This document shows, piece after piece, positions 13,589-27,102 of a DNA stretch of 64,000 nucleotides (positions are counted from its first letter, which is position 1; each line of letters begins with the position of its first letter). Position numbers and translations under genes: made by a program. Source of the DNA: Lineus longissimus (Eukaryota > Nemertea > Pilidiophora > Heteronemertea > Lineidae); NCBI RefSeq assembly GCF_910592395.1, contig NC_088309.1, positions 27,220,599 to 27,284,598 of the forward strand, in the 5' to 3' direction. The notes beneath the pieces were generated by a model that saw nothing but the letters and a program-made list of their open reading frames with translations, was not told where the DNA came from and made no database searches.

Positions 13589-16500
13589 AACACGCCCACT
13601 CATGGGACCGGGGTTGAATGGTCGAGTTACCGGGGTGGTCGCATACCGGGGTGCCACAGTATACGTTAAAAAGGGAGTAGGCCTATAGTCTATGGGGTTC
13701 AAGATGGTTACTTGGTTAAAGAGAATGTGCCATTGCCGTCTGTAGCGTAAGTGGATTTATGAGGCCATCTAAGGCCATCTAAGTGCCATCTTACGCCATT
13801 GTTTAAACCGGCTTATGAATGCCAGTGCGGAATAGGCTTATCGTTAATGGACAGAATATGAATATTTATATCTCAAACAGTAACACTCTCTTGTCTGGAA
13901 AATAGGGAGCAATCACACCAAGATGGACGGAGAATCGGTTTTGCCCTAAACAACTGCAAACACATAGACTTGGGCGTAGCAAAGATTATCAAAGAGGGGT
14001 TCTTTTTCCAGAAAAACAATAGTTGCGCGTACACCACGAAATATTGGTGGACCAATTGCACGTACACCACCACATTGCCGCGACAAATTTGTTCGGCAAT
14101 CCATTGCCGGTACAAATTGCCGGTCCAAATTCGCCCTGCTTGTTAAAAGCTCGGCTAATGACTGTATAAGATCAATTTTGAGAGGTACTTCACCTAAAGG
14201 GCCATTCTCAGTCATGCGCACCCCTAACCCGCTCGACACCATGGAATAAACCTGTTTCTCCAGGCCTACCCATTTTCATCACTCAACCACGGATGTATCC
14301 GTGACACTGCCCATCAATACCTGGCCTGCTTTGTCTACTACCCTTAAGGTGTAAGTGAGTTTTGATGTTTCAGACTATTTCCATTTCCTCAGGAGAGTGG
14401 TCATTGATATTGTCTTGTCTTGTTTGACAATATAATGCGGTTTTATCGATGCTCCTCGACAAGAATTGTGAGGAGGCAGGTCACGCGACTTGGCCTCAAA
14501 TCATCCGTGAATGGTATGGAGGCGAGGGGCCCCTGGCCCATCGTTTTGTTAGGCACATCAAACAGTGTCAGTTTAAAGTAAGTAAATGGCTCTCATTAGT
14601 ACATGTGTTTTGTTGTATAGAAAAGACTATAAATTACAACTTGTCCCTTGGTTAAGCTATAGGAAAATAGAGGGAATCGAAAAGACAGATATCGTATTGC
14701 AAGTATCGTGTGTAGCGTGGTGCCAATTGCAACAGAAGAAGTGATCACATAATGATATATTCGGGAGCATGTTGGAAAGTTGCCGTTTATCATATGGACG
14801 CCGGTTTTCAAAGATTGTTCAAACAACTTACCGTACTGTTCGGCAAATCGAAATAATTCCGGCTGCGTTATCCAGACGATCAATATGAAATCTGCGTCAA
14901 AAACCAATAACCAAGGTTTCAAATGTTAACCACCGGACCGCTTCACTGGAGTATCGATTTACATGTAATGGTGTGGAAATTGGAATTTGATAAAGATTTA
15001 ATGAAATAATTGTAAATTCAATAAAAACGTTTTCGAACAAATGTTTGTTTTTATCTTCGTTCGCTTGATTCCTTCAATGTTATGTGTATTCTGCCTGAAG
15101 AGGTTGTTGACCTTCGCTGTACTCGACTAAACCTTTAACCTTATAAGCGTTTGAGCCGGAGAAAGTGGACTGTCGTGTGCAGGGCTTAGATTTTAGCAAC
15201 ATTTCTGTCGTTAATGGTACCTCATGGCTGAGGCCGAGAGGGTATTTTTATCATTAATCTGAAAGTAAGTCTTAAAGATTCTTGCAAGGTCAGATGAAGT
15301 TACACGAAGTCACTAATAAGGGTCTCTACCATCTGACAATACAACGAACTATACACGCGACCCCCAAGTTGACCCCCAAGCACTTGCTTATAAACCCCCT
15401 TTAACAGAGAATGCGTCGTAAACTACGTGCACCAGAAAATATGAGGAATTGAAGGAATAAAGTTGCATTGATATGAAAAAAGTGATAGTAAGAACTGTGG
15501 TCTCCTTTGAACAAACGAACCGCCATGCTCGTATCGATGTGAGTCATTCTGGCTGGGTAATTAAGTACGGAACCTTAACCTCGCCAGAGACGCGGTCATA
15601 TAAGCCAGTGACAACTACGTATGTTGAGCAGAATTAATGGTGACTGAGCTTGATGGTAGATAATAATGATATATCGAAACTTAACGTGGGTGCAATGGGA
15701 CGCTGACTTATTGCCAGATGAACCTACTGATGGTCGCACTACTTCCGGTTTGAAGGAAATTCTATTCCCGGGCAGAAATACACCAACAAGAAGTTCTATC
15801 ACCGCGGACCTAGATCATACGTTTTTAATCCGATTGGTTTCTATAGCCACGCGTCTTTTCTGTTGTCACCCGTACTAATTCATTCATCCTTACACGAATA
15901 ACCTATACTGTGCAAAGCGAGAAAAAGCTGAACGTAACTTCATTAGAGAGGGGGTGAGGAATGAACTTTTGCTCAACCGGTCTAAATTTTTGACAAACAG
16001 CTTCCCCAGAAAGTGCTTTGACAGCCTGGTTATGTTGTCAAGAAAGATAGTAACCCTTTGATATGTCTCAAACAAGTGAAACAGCCGAAAAGCCACGTTT
16101 CATCTTCATCTAACTCGCGGTACGGGGTTTGCTTTGATTGTGAAATTGTGATGCAAAGGTAAGTGAGTGAAGAGAAGACGTAGTTGGCTTTGTGAAATTT
16201 GGGCCCTGTCTATAAAATGACAGACGCCGCGTTCAGATTATGTAAAGAGAGGATTTAACGGTTATCCCTGATGGACGTAAACAAGGCCGCCACTGATCAC
16301 TTGTCTAAACTCTTAACTCTCCAGCCGCCAATGTAATTACTTAGTGCCACCAGACAGCTGATGGCAGAGTTCCAGTCGGGTGACATGGGGTGAGAAGAGC
16401 AACCTCACCACAAGGAACCACTTTGTCTTCGCTGATTACTGTATAGACTCATCCTTACTACCTTCCCTTGCTCTAGGCTCACTTCCTGAATATCCATTGC

Positions 16501-19500
16501 GACAGCCAAAGCCAATGACATTCAATAGACGAACGTGTGGCGAATGACTTTTGCTTATGATAAACATTTCTTGGCAAGTTAAGGATAAAGAAGCTTGAAG
16601 CACTACGTTACGATTCGCAGTCTGTTTTGAAATACAGGAGAAGCAAGAAGAAAACGCCTTGTCCCTAGAAAACCAGAACCGGTTTTTCCAGGGCTAATAT
16701 TGGCCTGACGCGATAGACCAAAAGAAAATCAGAAAGTTCGACTCGAACCCGCTGCAGACTTGGGACCTTATAAAGATCAGCATACCCCATGGACGGGCAT
16801 TCCAGTCTGTGGAAAGGTCGGGTTAAAGACCGTGATACCTTGGTGGATTTTAACGTTGTAAAAGCATTTCCTTGAAGAGGAAACGAATGATCGCTTCCTG
16901 CGGAGATGTCTCCATAATCCCGGCTACTCTCGAAAAAAAGAGGAATGTGGCTTCAGAGTCATACCCTAGAGGATTTGTCTCTCTTGATAAATCAGAACGT
17001 ATCACCAGAGGAGACGATCTGTAGAAAGAAATTGTTATCTAAAAGATTACGATACGGAAAGCCGCCGTATATAACATTGAGAAGTGGTCGCGGCAAGAAA
17101 CTGGGTAAGAATCTTATAGAACAGCGTGTCGCGCACCAGTCACTTCTGTCATGGTTTTGATATCAACAGCCATCTAAAGGAAAACCTTTAAAATTTGACT
17201 AGGTAAAGTAAATTGGGTTCAAAACCTGCCTTGAAATAACTTCTGAGCAGGATATTTTAATGGGATTTGTTTGAAGTATCAATACGCGTGTACAGGGAGA
17301 TGCGCAAGTGCACAACATTGAATAAGAAGTGAAGGCGGTCAGGTCTGTCGTGACTGCAGAAGTATTAAAAATGCATCAGATGTATTTGCCAAACAAAATT
17401 GGCTTCTTTTGGATCAACATCAGTTGTTTTGTCAGAAGAATAGGTAGGTGCTGTCTCCGATTGACCAAAGCTGCACCATATTTGTTTTGCCCAACCTTCA
17501 AAGGTCGATCAACGAGCCAGCGCAGATTACAATATTATCAGAAATAGCAATATCTTTGCACAGTTCTGTGCTGTTTGAGCTTCAGTAACGGTTTTGGAAG
17601 CAATTGCAGCAACCATTTTAAGAGAAGTGGCTGTGGCAGGAGTGGATCATGAGTTGTCCACAGGATGCTGCCATTCGCTGAATGCGACGACCGTTCTCTG
17701 GCGAACGCGCTTTGCCGGTGTAGAATTTCATGTCCAGGGATAGAATGTCCTTGGAACAAAGGATTCTATTAATGGAATTTTAATCTCTGAAATATTGACG
17801 GTCATGGGCTCTGTAGAACCATGTTTCCTTATTCTGTCAGAATAGAAGGCCACTTTTTCTAGGGAGTCATTTTCTACTTGGTTGAGTGGTTGCAAAAGTG
17901 ACCAAAATAATGAAAGAATGTGCATGTCACCCGCAGTCTCAGTCATCCTCCTTACGAATGACTGATGACGTCGTTCCGTTTATGCAAGAACTTAGAGAAT
18001 GTGCTTCAATCATACTGATGATATGCATGACACACACTGTCGCGTTGATACTGAGGGGGAATGAATACTTATAGGAATGTTTGAAGCTGAATGGCGTGCT
18101 TGCGATATTCGCTAGACTTTCCATCTACATACACCAAGTGAAATTTGTTTCAAAACGCTCGATTTGGCTACTTGAGGCTTGATATGTCTCTCGAAGATTT
18201 TCCGAGGTGTTTTTTGGTACAAATGAATCTATTTGCTCCTCACACAAGAAACACGCAATGAAACAATACATAAACTTGTCACACCCTTCTAAACAATTCG
18301 GAGATAATGGCGAGCACTAAGTGACATTGTTGTCTACGTGCAGACAGCCTTCCGTGTCATTCGAAGACAGAGCGGATTAGTGGCGAATTAGCTCGCTGGA
18401 CTAGCCAATCATGTCCAGGAACGAACGGTAAATTCCAAACGGATGTTCCTGACATCCTTAATGGCGAGAATAAGTATAAACTGGTCGATGAATCTGATAC
18501 GTGTTCTATGATTACATGTCACGCGGTGTAAACAGCGCTTGCGATGGCAACATGACAGAGGTTGTGTGTATCAAGCTGTCACTTTCAGACTTGCTCACAC
18601 CACAATGTACTTTTCCGCTTTTCCCAGATGCCGTATACAAACTCTTCATCTGAGGCATCACCATCTCTTCAGCCAAGCGACCCTATCAACGCCCCAGTGG
18701 GCGTCATTTTTCAGAGCTCATTCCTTTTATAGACGAAATCTTCGAAAGATGTTACAAGTTTTGAGAAAGCCCACAGGACCACTGGCAGAAGCGTTCATTG
18801 TGGCGACAAGGAGGAAATGAATCTTAAACGCCTTGGTGACACACCTCTTGGGTTAGTATAAAATGTGTCGGAAGCAGATCCTCGGTAGTTTATACCTAAA
18901 TATCAAGTTTGAGGTGTTGTAGAAATGAGATTGATACCTTTTTCTGTCTCACTTAACACTGCTCGGGTGAGAGCTGTCATTTCGCCCAAAACCTCGCTGC
19001 CGCCTCGGGTTTGCCTCCATTTTAGCTCCTCCACCTTTGCGGCCTGGTGTTTGATGAGACAGCGTCAAGGTTAAGTCAGTCACCGAAACCTTTAACTCCA
19101 TGTGTTCATCAGTAAGAAACATGTGTGCCTATCTTACGGGGTGACAGTGAAGGCACGTATCATCGTCATGCGCTTCTAAAGCGGGGGGGGGGGCACACAG
19201 AGGGGTGATGTCTGCGACAACATGTCGCAGCCACAGGTCTTTAAGATCCTTCATTGAAGGAAAAACGTGTGATTTTCCCTATATGATTTGAAAAGAACAT
19301 CAGCGTCATGACCCCGAAGACATTTTCATCTGTTCTCCCTATACCGTTAATGTGGTTCTTCTTGGTCTCTTCATGTACACCATGCAATAAACCTGAAATG
19401 TCAATTCCGGATATGAGAAAGCCCATGTCAAAGCGCAATTCAATTTCGAATAACTTAATTCCGTTGACAACCGATTTAATCTTTGTAATTGGCTGCTGAG

Positions 19501-21839
19501 ACGGCTTTCCAGTGTGGTACACGGTGGTAAAGACTGCTTCTCGCGTAGTGAGCATCAGAGGTAAGCTAGTCCGGCCGTCAACCCGCATTGTAACGTTATA
19601 AGAAATGCGGCTTACAGACCATAATCTCACTACAGAGCGAAGCAACCCGCTGAAATTGATTTGGAACTGTTTAATCTCAGCGCTTTCGTGAGCTTATTGA
19701 TTTATTTCAATTAGTCTTTGATGACCTAATGATACTTTTGATTAAATTCACAGAACGCGAATGCCGTTAAAGAAAATCTATTTCTAAGGAAGCATCTGGC
19801 CATTAACCTTACCATCATTCAGGTCCTGATGAGGTGTCATCTTAAAGAAATCAACCTAAATTCTCTATTAAGGTGTGGTACTCGTTCGGAAGAAGAGAGG
19901 AGGGGGAAGAGGCAGAGGAAAAGAAGAAGAACAAGCCTCTCTGACGACCAAAGAATGGAACAAAGAACATCACATGTACTATTGATTGAAATGGACGGTG
20001 AAGTCTGCTTTTATTCAAGAAATGTAGGTCTAAAGGACCGTATAATGAATGGTAAAGGCAAGCCTATAGTATCGATGAATTAAAGCGGTTTTCGCCATAA
20101 GTCTGACCAAATCAGGGATTTTCATTACTTTGTATGGGTTATACACGTGTCTTTATACTTGTAAGTTATTGAAATTTTTCTGAAAAATCCTACTGGTTTA
20201 GCCATCCTTCATCCTGTCGTTGCAAATCAAGCTGAAAATCGGAATACGCCATAGAAAGTGAGTGGGATGTGGAACTTCAATTTAATTATCCAAGTTGACG
20301 AAATGAACGACCACAGCGGACTGGAATGCGATGGAGAAGTGCACATGGTCTTTCACGAATGCCAGAACGTGACCGGCCGATGGCTGATCAGGCGCACGCA
20401 CGTCCTTGGGGATGGTTGCTAGTTTTTAAGGTTTACCATAATCTGGACGTGAATGTTTCATAAGTTTGATTCTGTCAATATCAGCTGTGGGTTGACTAGA
20501 TGCCCGCGGTAATCATCAGTTGTGGAAAGCGAAAGAAGGAAAGACGAAACCTGTGGTTTACCTGTAGTTTCATCTGATCGATTTTAATGACATTTCGGTC
20601 AGAATCAATATCATAAAACTTTATAAAATATGACACTTTAACTATCAGGGGAACAGTGAAGATGGTATTTCGTTGTTGCCTGTAGGGCAAATTGATTCTG
20701 ATGTAAGTCTGTATCAAGGTGAAAACATCTCCTGGGGTTTCTCTTTACAATAATGTTTCCGTGAAATTGAGCACAATTGTTATGGTGAGATGGTAAAATG
20801 GAGTTTGATTGTTTATAGTATTCTAGTGGACAGCTCGGTAGACCTTAATAGTGCTGCAGTAGAAATTAATCACAGCAACTAAGTTTAGAATTCTTTGAAA
20901 GTCCAACAGTTGTCCTTGGTAAATTTCAAATTTATTGGATGTAAACAGTAAAAGAACAATTTAGGGATGATCGACAAGGCCAAAAGTCCGCAAAAGGTGA
21001 GTGTCGATTTAGGCGGGAGGGTTCCCCACCCTACGCCCCGAAAGAACGTGGCCGTAGGGTTAGGCGGGGTTGAACGATTGCTTATGGCTCAAACGGTCGA
21101 GCCCTCACACCCACGGCTCACCTGGTCTATGTCGTGGTTTACGAAATACTTAACCGCTGGGACTGGCGGCAGAGATCTATTTCGTCACAAGTAACTGTTT
21201 GAGTGATGATTTTATTGATTTTCATGTGTAGGTTCTGTTGTTATGTTTGATCATGACGTATGGTGGTTTGAACCCCCTGCCTTAACAACATTTGTGGGCT
21301 TTGCACAATTAGCACAAAGAATTCCAATTCATTTGATGAAAATAACCATTATAGGCCTATACGTTAACACATGTAATATGAAAGAAGGGAGGGCTATGTG
21401 TTTAACTGAATATCACTAACAGACTAGACGAGGTCTCGAGAGACTAAGAGATATATGCATCACGCTCGTTTGATATCTCGTGTAGACGATTGCCTCCCAT
21501 TTGAAATGGCCTCTCTAGACTAATTCACGTTTGATCTCTAGCCCAGCTAGGATTACCAATAACTTTACCAATTACATACAAATATTTACGGCTATGGTAG
21601 ACGGAAAATTGAATCACGCCTTTGGTATCAATTTGATACATACACGCAACCCAAGAGACGATCTTTTTCAAAACAACTCGGCTGAGACATTTCGCTTTTT
21701 CATCCGACCATATCAGAAATTTCAATTTCATCCTTTGGTATTAGAAAGTGCTTATTAGATAGACCCGACATTTGAAGTGACAAGAGAGTTTGATGGAATA
21801 GGCAAATGGACGTGTATAGTTCAGCACTTTAAGGAGAGC

Positions 21840-21912
21840 CATCCTGTGATCAGGCTTTTTTAATCCCATGTCGTATACAATAAAGAGAGGCGGAGTATAT
21901 CGAAAACCACTG
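21840..21912 (+). repeat. Dispersed repeat pair 2, copy A
   Basis: The segment from CATCCTG through CAGGCTTTTTT, CGTATAC and GTATAT to GAAAACCACTG recurs at 23438-23519 in the same order and orientation, with small insertions and deletions. This is consistent with two diverged copies of one dispersed element. Confidence 0.6.
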
Positions 21913-23437
21913 GTGCCTGGATGAGGACAGCAGGCATCTCTGTTCATTCATAGCTTTCAGTAAAAGTCCCAAATCGATCTAAGCTTCTTCTTCTTCAATC
22001 TTGGTGTTCGACAAGTAAGATTCAATCAACGTAGTCCGGTCTGGTTCATACAAGGAGGCTTCTTCGAGGAACTTATATCTTATAGGTTCGTGATGGATGT
22101 GACACCAAAACATTCGAAAGTTGTTTTGAACACCATTTCCTCTTCCACTAATAAGAATTTCGCCAGAGTCATATATCATGACACTAAGCCCCAAAAAAGT
22201 GAGAACTGGCTTAAAAAGATCGTTAGAGCAAGTGCTCTCAGCAGGCAGTAGGACCAATTTGTCTCACACTTCTTCATTCTTGATTAACGCACATATGCTC
22301 ACGGCCCTTAAAGAAAGGCCCAGTGGGCTTCAGTCGCTATAAATCAATTCAAAGAAATAAATTGGTTTCTTTTCATCGCAGTTCGAGATAGATTATTCGA
22401 CTGTCTCGTTCATTATTTCTGGAAATGTATCAACACTTTCATCTAATCGACTGGCTGGCCGGTCTTCGCAACATATGTCACCTTCGGAAAACAGAATTTG
22501 ACTCTGCAGTGGAATTCAGCTACTTCCTGTGCGTGTTATGCTGCTGCCTATCCGTAGTCGAATTCAATCATACTTCCAATAGGAACAATGAAGGAAGGAG
22601 CTGAGATTCATTCCGTATTTGATTTTTAATTTTTACCAAATTGACCAGTGATTGGTCTGTCTGGCAGCTTTGGTGTAAACAACAGGCAGTGAGAGCTTTT
22701 TCATACTTTCTGTCATAACATGTGAAATTGATATATATCAATATCAAACGTGATCGACATAGTTGCCTCAATAAAGAAACCGTGTTTTCTTCAAAACAGC
22801 AACATATGGAGGCAAAAGAAACGAATGAGACAGATATGCGCAGCTTTGAAAAGCTGGAGGCTTTTGTCGTCAGAAAAATTTAGCTTGCTTCGTGGTATGC
22901 CATGCATACAAAACTTCAAAAGAAAGCAACAACCTGGGACAAATATGAATATCAATACAATGATATGACTAATCGCAGACATGCATAAATCTCAACGAAT
23001 CTGCCCATATCCCCTCTAAAAACCAACAGCTATGAAGTTTCTGCACGTATTTTGACGGAAACTCTCTCGATGCTGAATCATAGAATTTCCTTGTTCGCTC
23101 CGGCTCAGCGAAGAGAGAGAATTAATTGAATGTGTTCCAGGGCCCCGCTTAACTCTTCTCGAGTACATCCTCGGTCTCTAGAGTGGAATATCAAGCTGCT
23201 AAAATCATGAAAAAGGAATCACTTACAATCAAAGAAACGAATGTAGTCAGATCGCTGTGTTATTTTCTGCGAAAGATCTTTTGGCTTTGTACGCAACAAA
23301 GTATGTATATACACAACTGTTGCTAATTCTCCTCTGTTAGACTTGGGGGCAAGTATCTAATGGGAGATTGATGTTGTTCCGTGTTTGCATACCTCGCTCT
23401 TTGATAGAGTAGTAAAAAAAGATTTCGCATGCAGATG

Positions 23438-23519
23438 CATCCTGAGATTCAGGCTTTTTTTACTCGTCCTATACGTCATACACAAAAAATCGACAGGCGG
23501 CGTATATTGAAAACCACTG
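23438..23519 (+). repeat. Dispersed repeat pair 2, copy B
   Basis: This is the partner of 21840-21912. It shares CATCCTG, CAGGCTTTTTTTA, the GGCG-GTATAT block and GAAAACCACTG. It is slightly longer because of short insertions. Confidence 0.6.
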
Positions 23520-24277
23520 ACAGGGTTTATTCAGGATGATGTAGATGTTGTTTACAGTCGTTATTTCAAGTTGATTAGCTCAATGCTGTCTATATTTCAT
23601 ATTGTGCATAAAGGCTCAGTGTAAGCAAAATACTGGGGATGTTCTACCGTACATCTTGTTGATCAAACCATTGTTCTTTATACATGTAGTTGCATTAATA
23701 CATGTAGTTGCATTTGATTTGGTAAGAAAAAGGACGATATCAGTGCGTTGCTTTTGGCTAAGCTTTCATTCGGACGGATGAAAAATAAGCATAGTTGATG
23801 ATGCTGTAGCTCTGATCCACGTTTGTCTAAAAAACAAAATAGAACCAGAATGTGTAGATTTTCCTTCGGGCAAGCCGTATGATAAAATGACGGTAATTAT
23901 TTACACAGTCAATAGTCAACCAGATGCATGATAAAAGACGTTTGTCTGACAGAGATAAACGATTGGTGATGTTTCTTTAGCCAGTTTCAGTGGTGGTAGA
24001 CTCCCTCGCCCGCAGTTTCGAAACGCTTTAATCGGCATTTTACCGGCGACCCATTACTGGAAAATAGAGATATGAAGAAGAAAAATACGTTCGGGCCGAG
24101 CGAACATCAACGTTGGTGGAGCGCTAACTCTTGGCTAGCATTGGCCGGCAACTGACAAAAGTTAATTAGTTTCTGAAACCCATTTAAATCATTTGCATCT
24201 CTAAACGCAGTCCTTTGCCCAACAGCGATGTGTCCAACCGGTAGAGATTGACCAGCATGTAAAGTGATCAAGGTTTC

Positions 24278-24354
24278 AGGAAATCAAGGGTCAATGTTCG
24301 CTTCTCCAGCTGTGCATACAAGGCCGGAGAAGCGAACTTTAACCCAGATTTCCT
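24278..24354. repeat. Isolated 30-bp-stem hairpin
   Basis: The arms at 24278-24307 and 24326-24354 are reverse complements over about 26 of 30 positions. A perfect 12-bp block (GTTCGCTTCTCC and its complement) lies next to an 18-base loop. It could be a very short inverted-repeat element or a structured RNA; no flanking duplication was identified. Confidence 0.75.
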
Positions 24355-27080
24355 AAGGATGCAACAACCCATTCACCTCTAAGTATTACATTTGGACTGA
24401 TTTATCTTATAATCTTATTTATCAAATATATGCAGTGACCGTGAACTGAGGACTAATCCATCGATACAAAAGAAACCAATCTGATTCTGTTGGCCTACTA
24501 CATTGTAATTAATCAACAGAGCAATGATAGATGATATCACTGACAGCAACAGTGAATTTCCAGTGACTGGCTTATAATTGGCCAGAAACCGTATCCATTG
24601 ACAGGCGATCTCCTTTAATCGCTGGATTTGTCGATAAGGGACCAATCTTTGGTCGACCTGTCTTCTAAGTTGATTGACGTGTGCTCTCTCGCGAGGCTTC
24701 TTGCACCATTACACTCGGCATAATGGATGTAACCATAACGTGCCAGCCATGTGTGCGGTAGATTGATACATGATATAATGAGTAAGCATTTGATACTGCC
24801 TTCGGAAACTCATGCAAGCTGACTATCGGTATAACGTCTCCATTTATCATTTCAATAAAGTCGGTAGAAAGACAGAAGATGCACTGCAGTTACGCCTGGA
24901 TGCGGAATCTGGGAACGCGGTGGAACAAATCTGGGCTTGCATGCTATACATCCATTTGTCTTCGGCCAACTTCAGGTCATTGTGACGAGCGCTCTCCTCT
25001 TAGCACTTTCGTCTTAGCAGAGCCTCGGGACATTATAAAGGTACACCTGGCCTGGTGTCCCCACGGTAAACTCCATATCGATCCTGTCTCTGTGGTCTCA
25101 TGGTCTGCCTGTTGGTGTGATTAAACGTCTCATGCAACTTTTCAATTGACACCAATCACGCTGGAATCTTTAAATGGTGTTCCCTCATTGCCAAGGGAAT
25201 AACCAGTGGCACGTCCTGGAGGACAAGGCAAGGTGATTCCCGGCGGTCACTGATGTCGCCGGCAAATACTTTCACTTACATCTAAAGCTTACCCAACGTA
25301 CCAAGTGATGACTCACACAGGTAGCATTCTTGTATTGTAAATAAATCCTGACCATTATCTGATGCACTAGGAGAACCTCTACCTGTGGAGCTGGAGGAGT
25401 GAATGGTGCGCGATATGTTCCCCATCTCCTATAACAGTGAACAGTGAAGGCCCAAATGAAACATCAAGGTTATTTTCGAAAATTACCAGCTCTCCTGACC
25501 AAAACACAAAATAATCTATTGTCCATCTTTCTTCGTTAACAGCTTCTCATTTGGATTGTCCCTCCATGAGGCCATTTGCTATTTCCTCAACAGATCTACT
25601 AAATTCTCAATCTCAGGCTGTAGAATTTCAATCACGTCTCTGCACATGAGTATTATTACGTCCCGTTGGGAGTCCTGGATATATCTCGATTCTCGATTCA
25701 GACCATCACCCGGATTTATATCGACTTGAGCTGGGGTTTTATTGCTGTGAGTCTTGGTGGATATGCTAATCTCCAGCCTCCCAAAGGCATCCTTAGCTCA
25801 TAATAACCACAATCTGGCCGAGGCAAACAATCGGACATTAGATAAGGTCGCTTGAGTTGTTTACACAGCGACCAGCGGAGTCTGGTGAAGGGCAACTCTC
25901 AAATATCCAATAAACGCCCGCACTAGATTTGTGTAAGTTTTTAAAGCCATAGTAATATTGGTGCCGAAAAAACGTGCCAATATCCGATATCGCGGGCATT
26001 GCGGTTCAGAGATGTTAAATAAGCGTTCGTTTGTTGCGCTCCATAGCTGAAAGTCGTGCTGCTAGCTGCCGAAGGCTGAGGCAACATTGAAGATCATTTG
26101 TTTTACAACTGCTGTCATATCGAGGGGATGAACCTGATCACAAAGATCCAGCTCAAAAAGTGTCATAAACGTGGTATACTGCTCGTCCCGGCTCGTGGTT
26201 TGATGTATTCGACGCATCAGACCCAAATCAGAATACCGGTCCCCGGGAATGTTTGCTAGTCACCAGGGAATATCTTCTCCACTTCGATGAAGTCGTCCTT
26301 CACTTCTTTACTTCGTACATTGAAATAAAAGTAGGAGCTTATGTTCTTATTTTTACTGACTCGTGAACGACTTGTAATGCCATGAAAGCATCAATCGCTG
26401 AGCTATTGCCATCTGCTTATGGCGGCAACCTGATTGACTAACAATCAGGGGTATTTAATTGAATTGCCTGATTCTTCAGCCCTGATTCTAGAGCGAGGAA
26501 AACAAGAGAGCTTCCCATTACAGTAATTAGCCATCTGATCATGGCCGACATTACTTTGCATCGCGCCTAGGTCAGTATCAAAGCAATAATGCATAGCCAA
26601 GTCTTACGCGAGTTTATTGTGGGCGCTATTGTTCACATCATCAGGGCGAACTTTAAATCTGGATAATTGATCTGCGCCGAACTTATAAACAAGAAATGAG
26701 AATGTGCATTTTAACCGCCGAGAAAATATAGAAAATAGGCTAAAGCGCTGGTGTGCGAAATCCCCTTTAAGATCACATGCCACCGGCATATTGGCCAATC
26801 AGACGTCCTGGATTCAGTCATGGCCGCTGCGCCGAGGAAGCATGATAGACATCTTCTGATTCGCTAATTCCTGACCTGAAGTTCCATTTTACTGCTTGAG
26901 GAAAGTGGCGAGTGTTGTTTCAAAAAACTTGCATCACATGAAGAAAACCCATTCAGGATTGATTTCATGCCTTCAGGCGATGCTGCCGTCACCTCAACAA
27001 CTCATGCTTGTGACCTGCGACATGCTCGCGACGTGCTTGTGATTGCAGGGAATTCAAACATAACTATTTCCTTGTCATTG

Positions 27081-27102
27081 CCCCCCCCCCCCCCCCCCCC
27101 CC
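27081..27102 (+). repeat. Uninterrupted run of 22 C residues
   Basis: There are 22 consecutive C on the plus strand. The complementary G run could fold as a G-quadruplex. Its length is likely polymorphic and sequencing error is possible. Confidence 0.9.

Noticed and set aside
16735-16815. tRNA-like B-box word (GGGTTCGAGTC) on the minus strand
   Set aside because: No matching A box, anticodon arm or acceptor stem could be drawn around it.
19241-19645. 134-codon open stretch, minus strand
   Set aside because: The peptide looks protein-like in places but has no recognisable motif, no clean start and no supporting splice sites. It may be a transposon remnant or chance.
20999-21075. Short inverted repeat (ACCCTACG / CGTAGGGT) in a GC-rich patch
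   Set aside because: An eight-base stem is too short to separate from chance without conservation.
23684-23720. Tandem duplication of ACATGTAGTTGCATT
   Set aside because: Two copies of a 17-base unit; simple slippage is enough to explain it.
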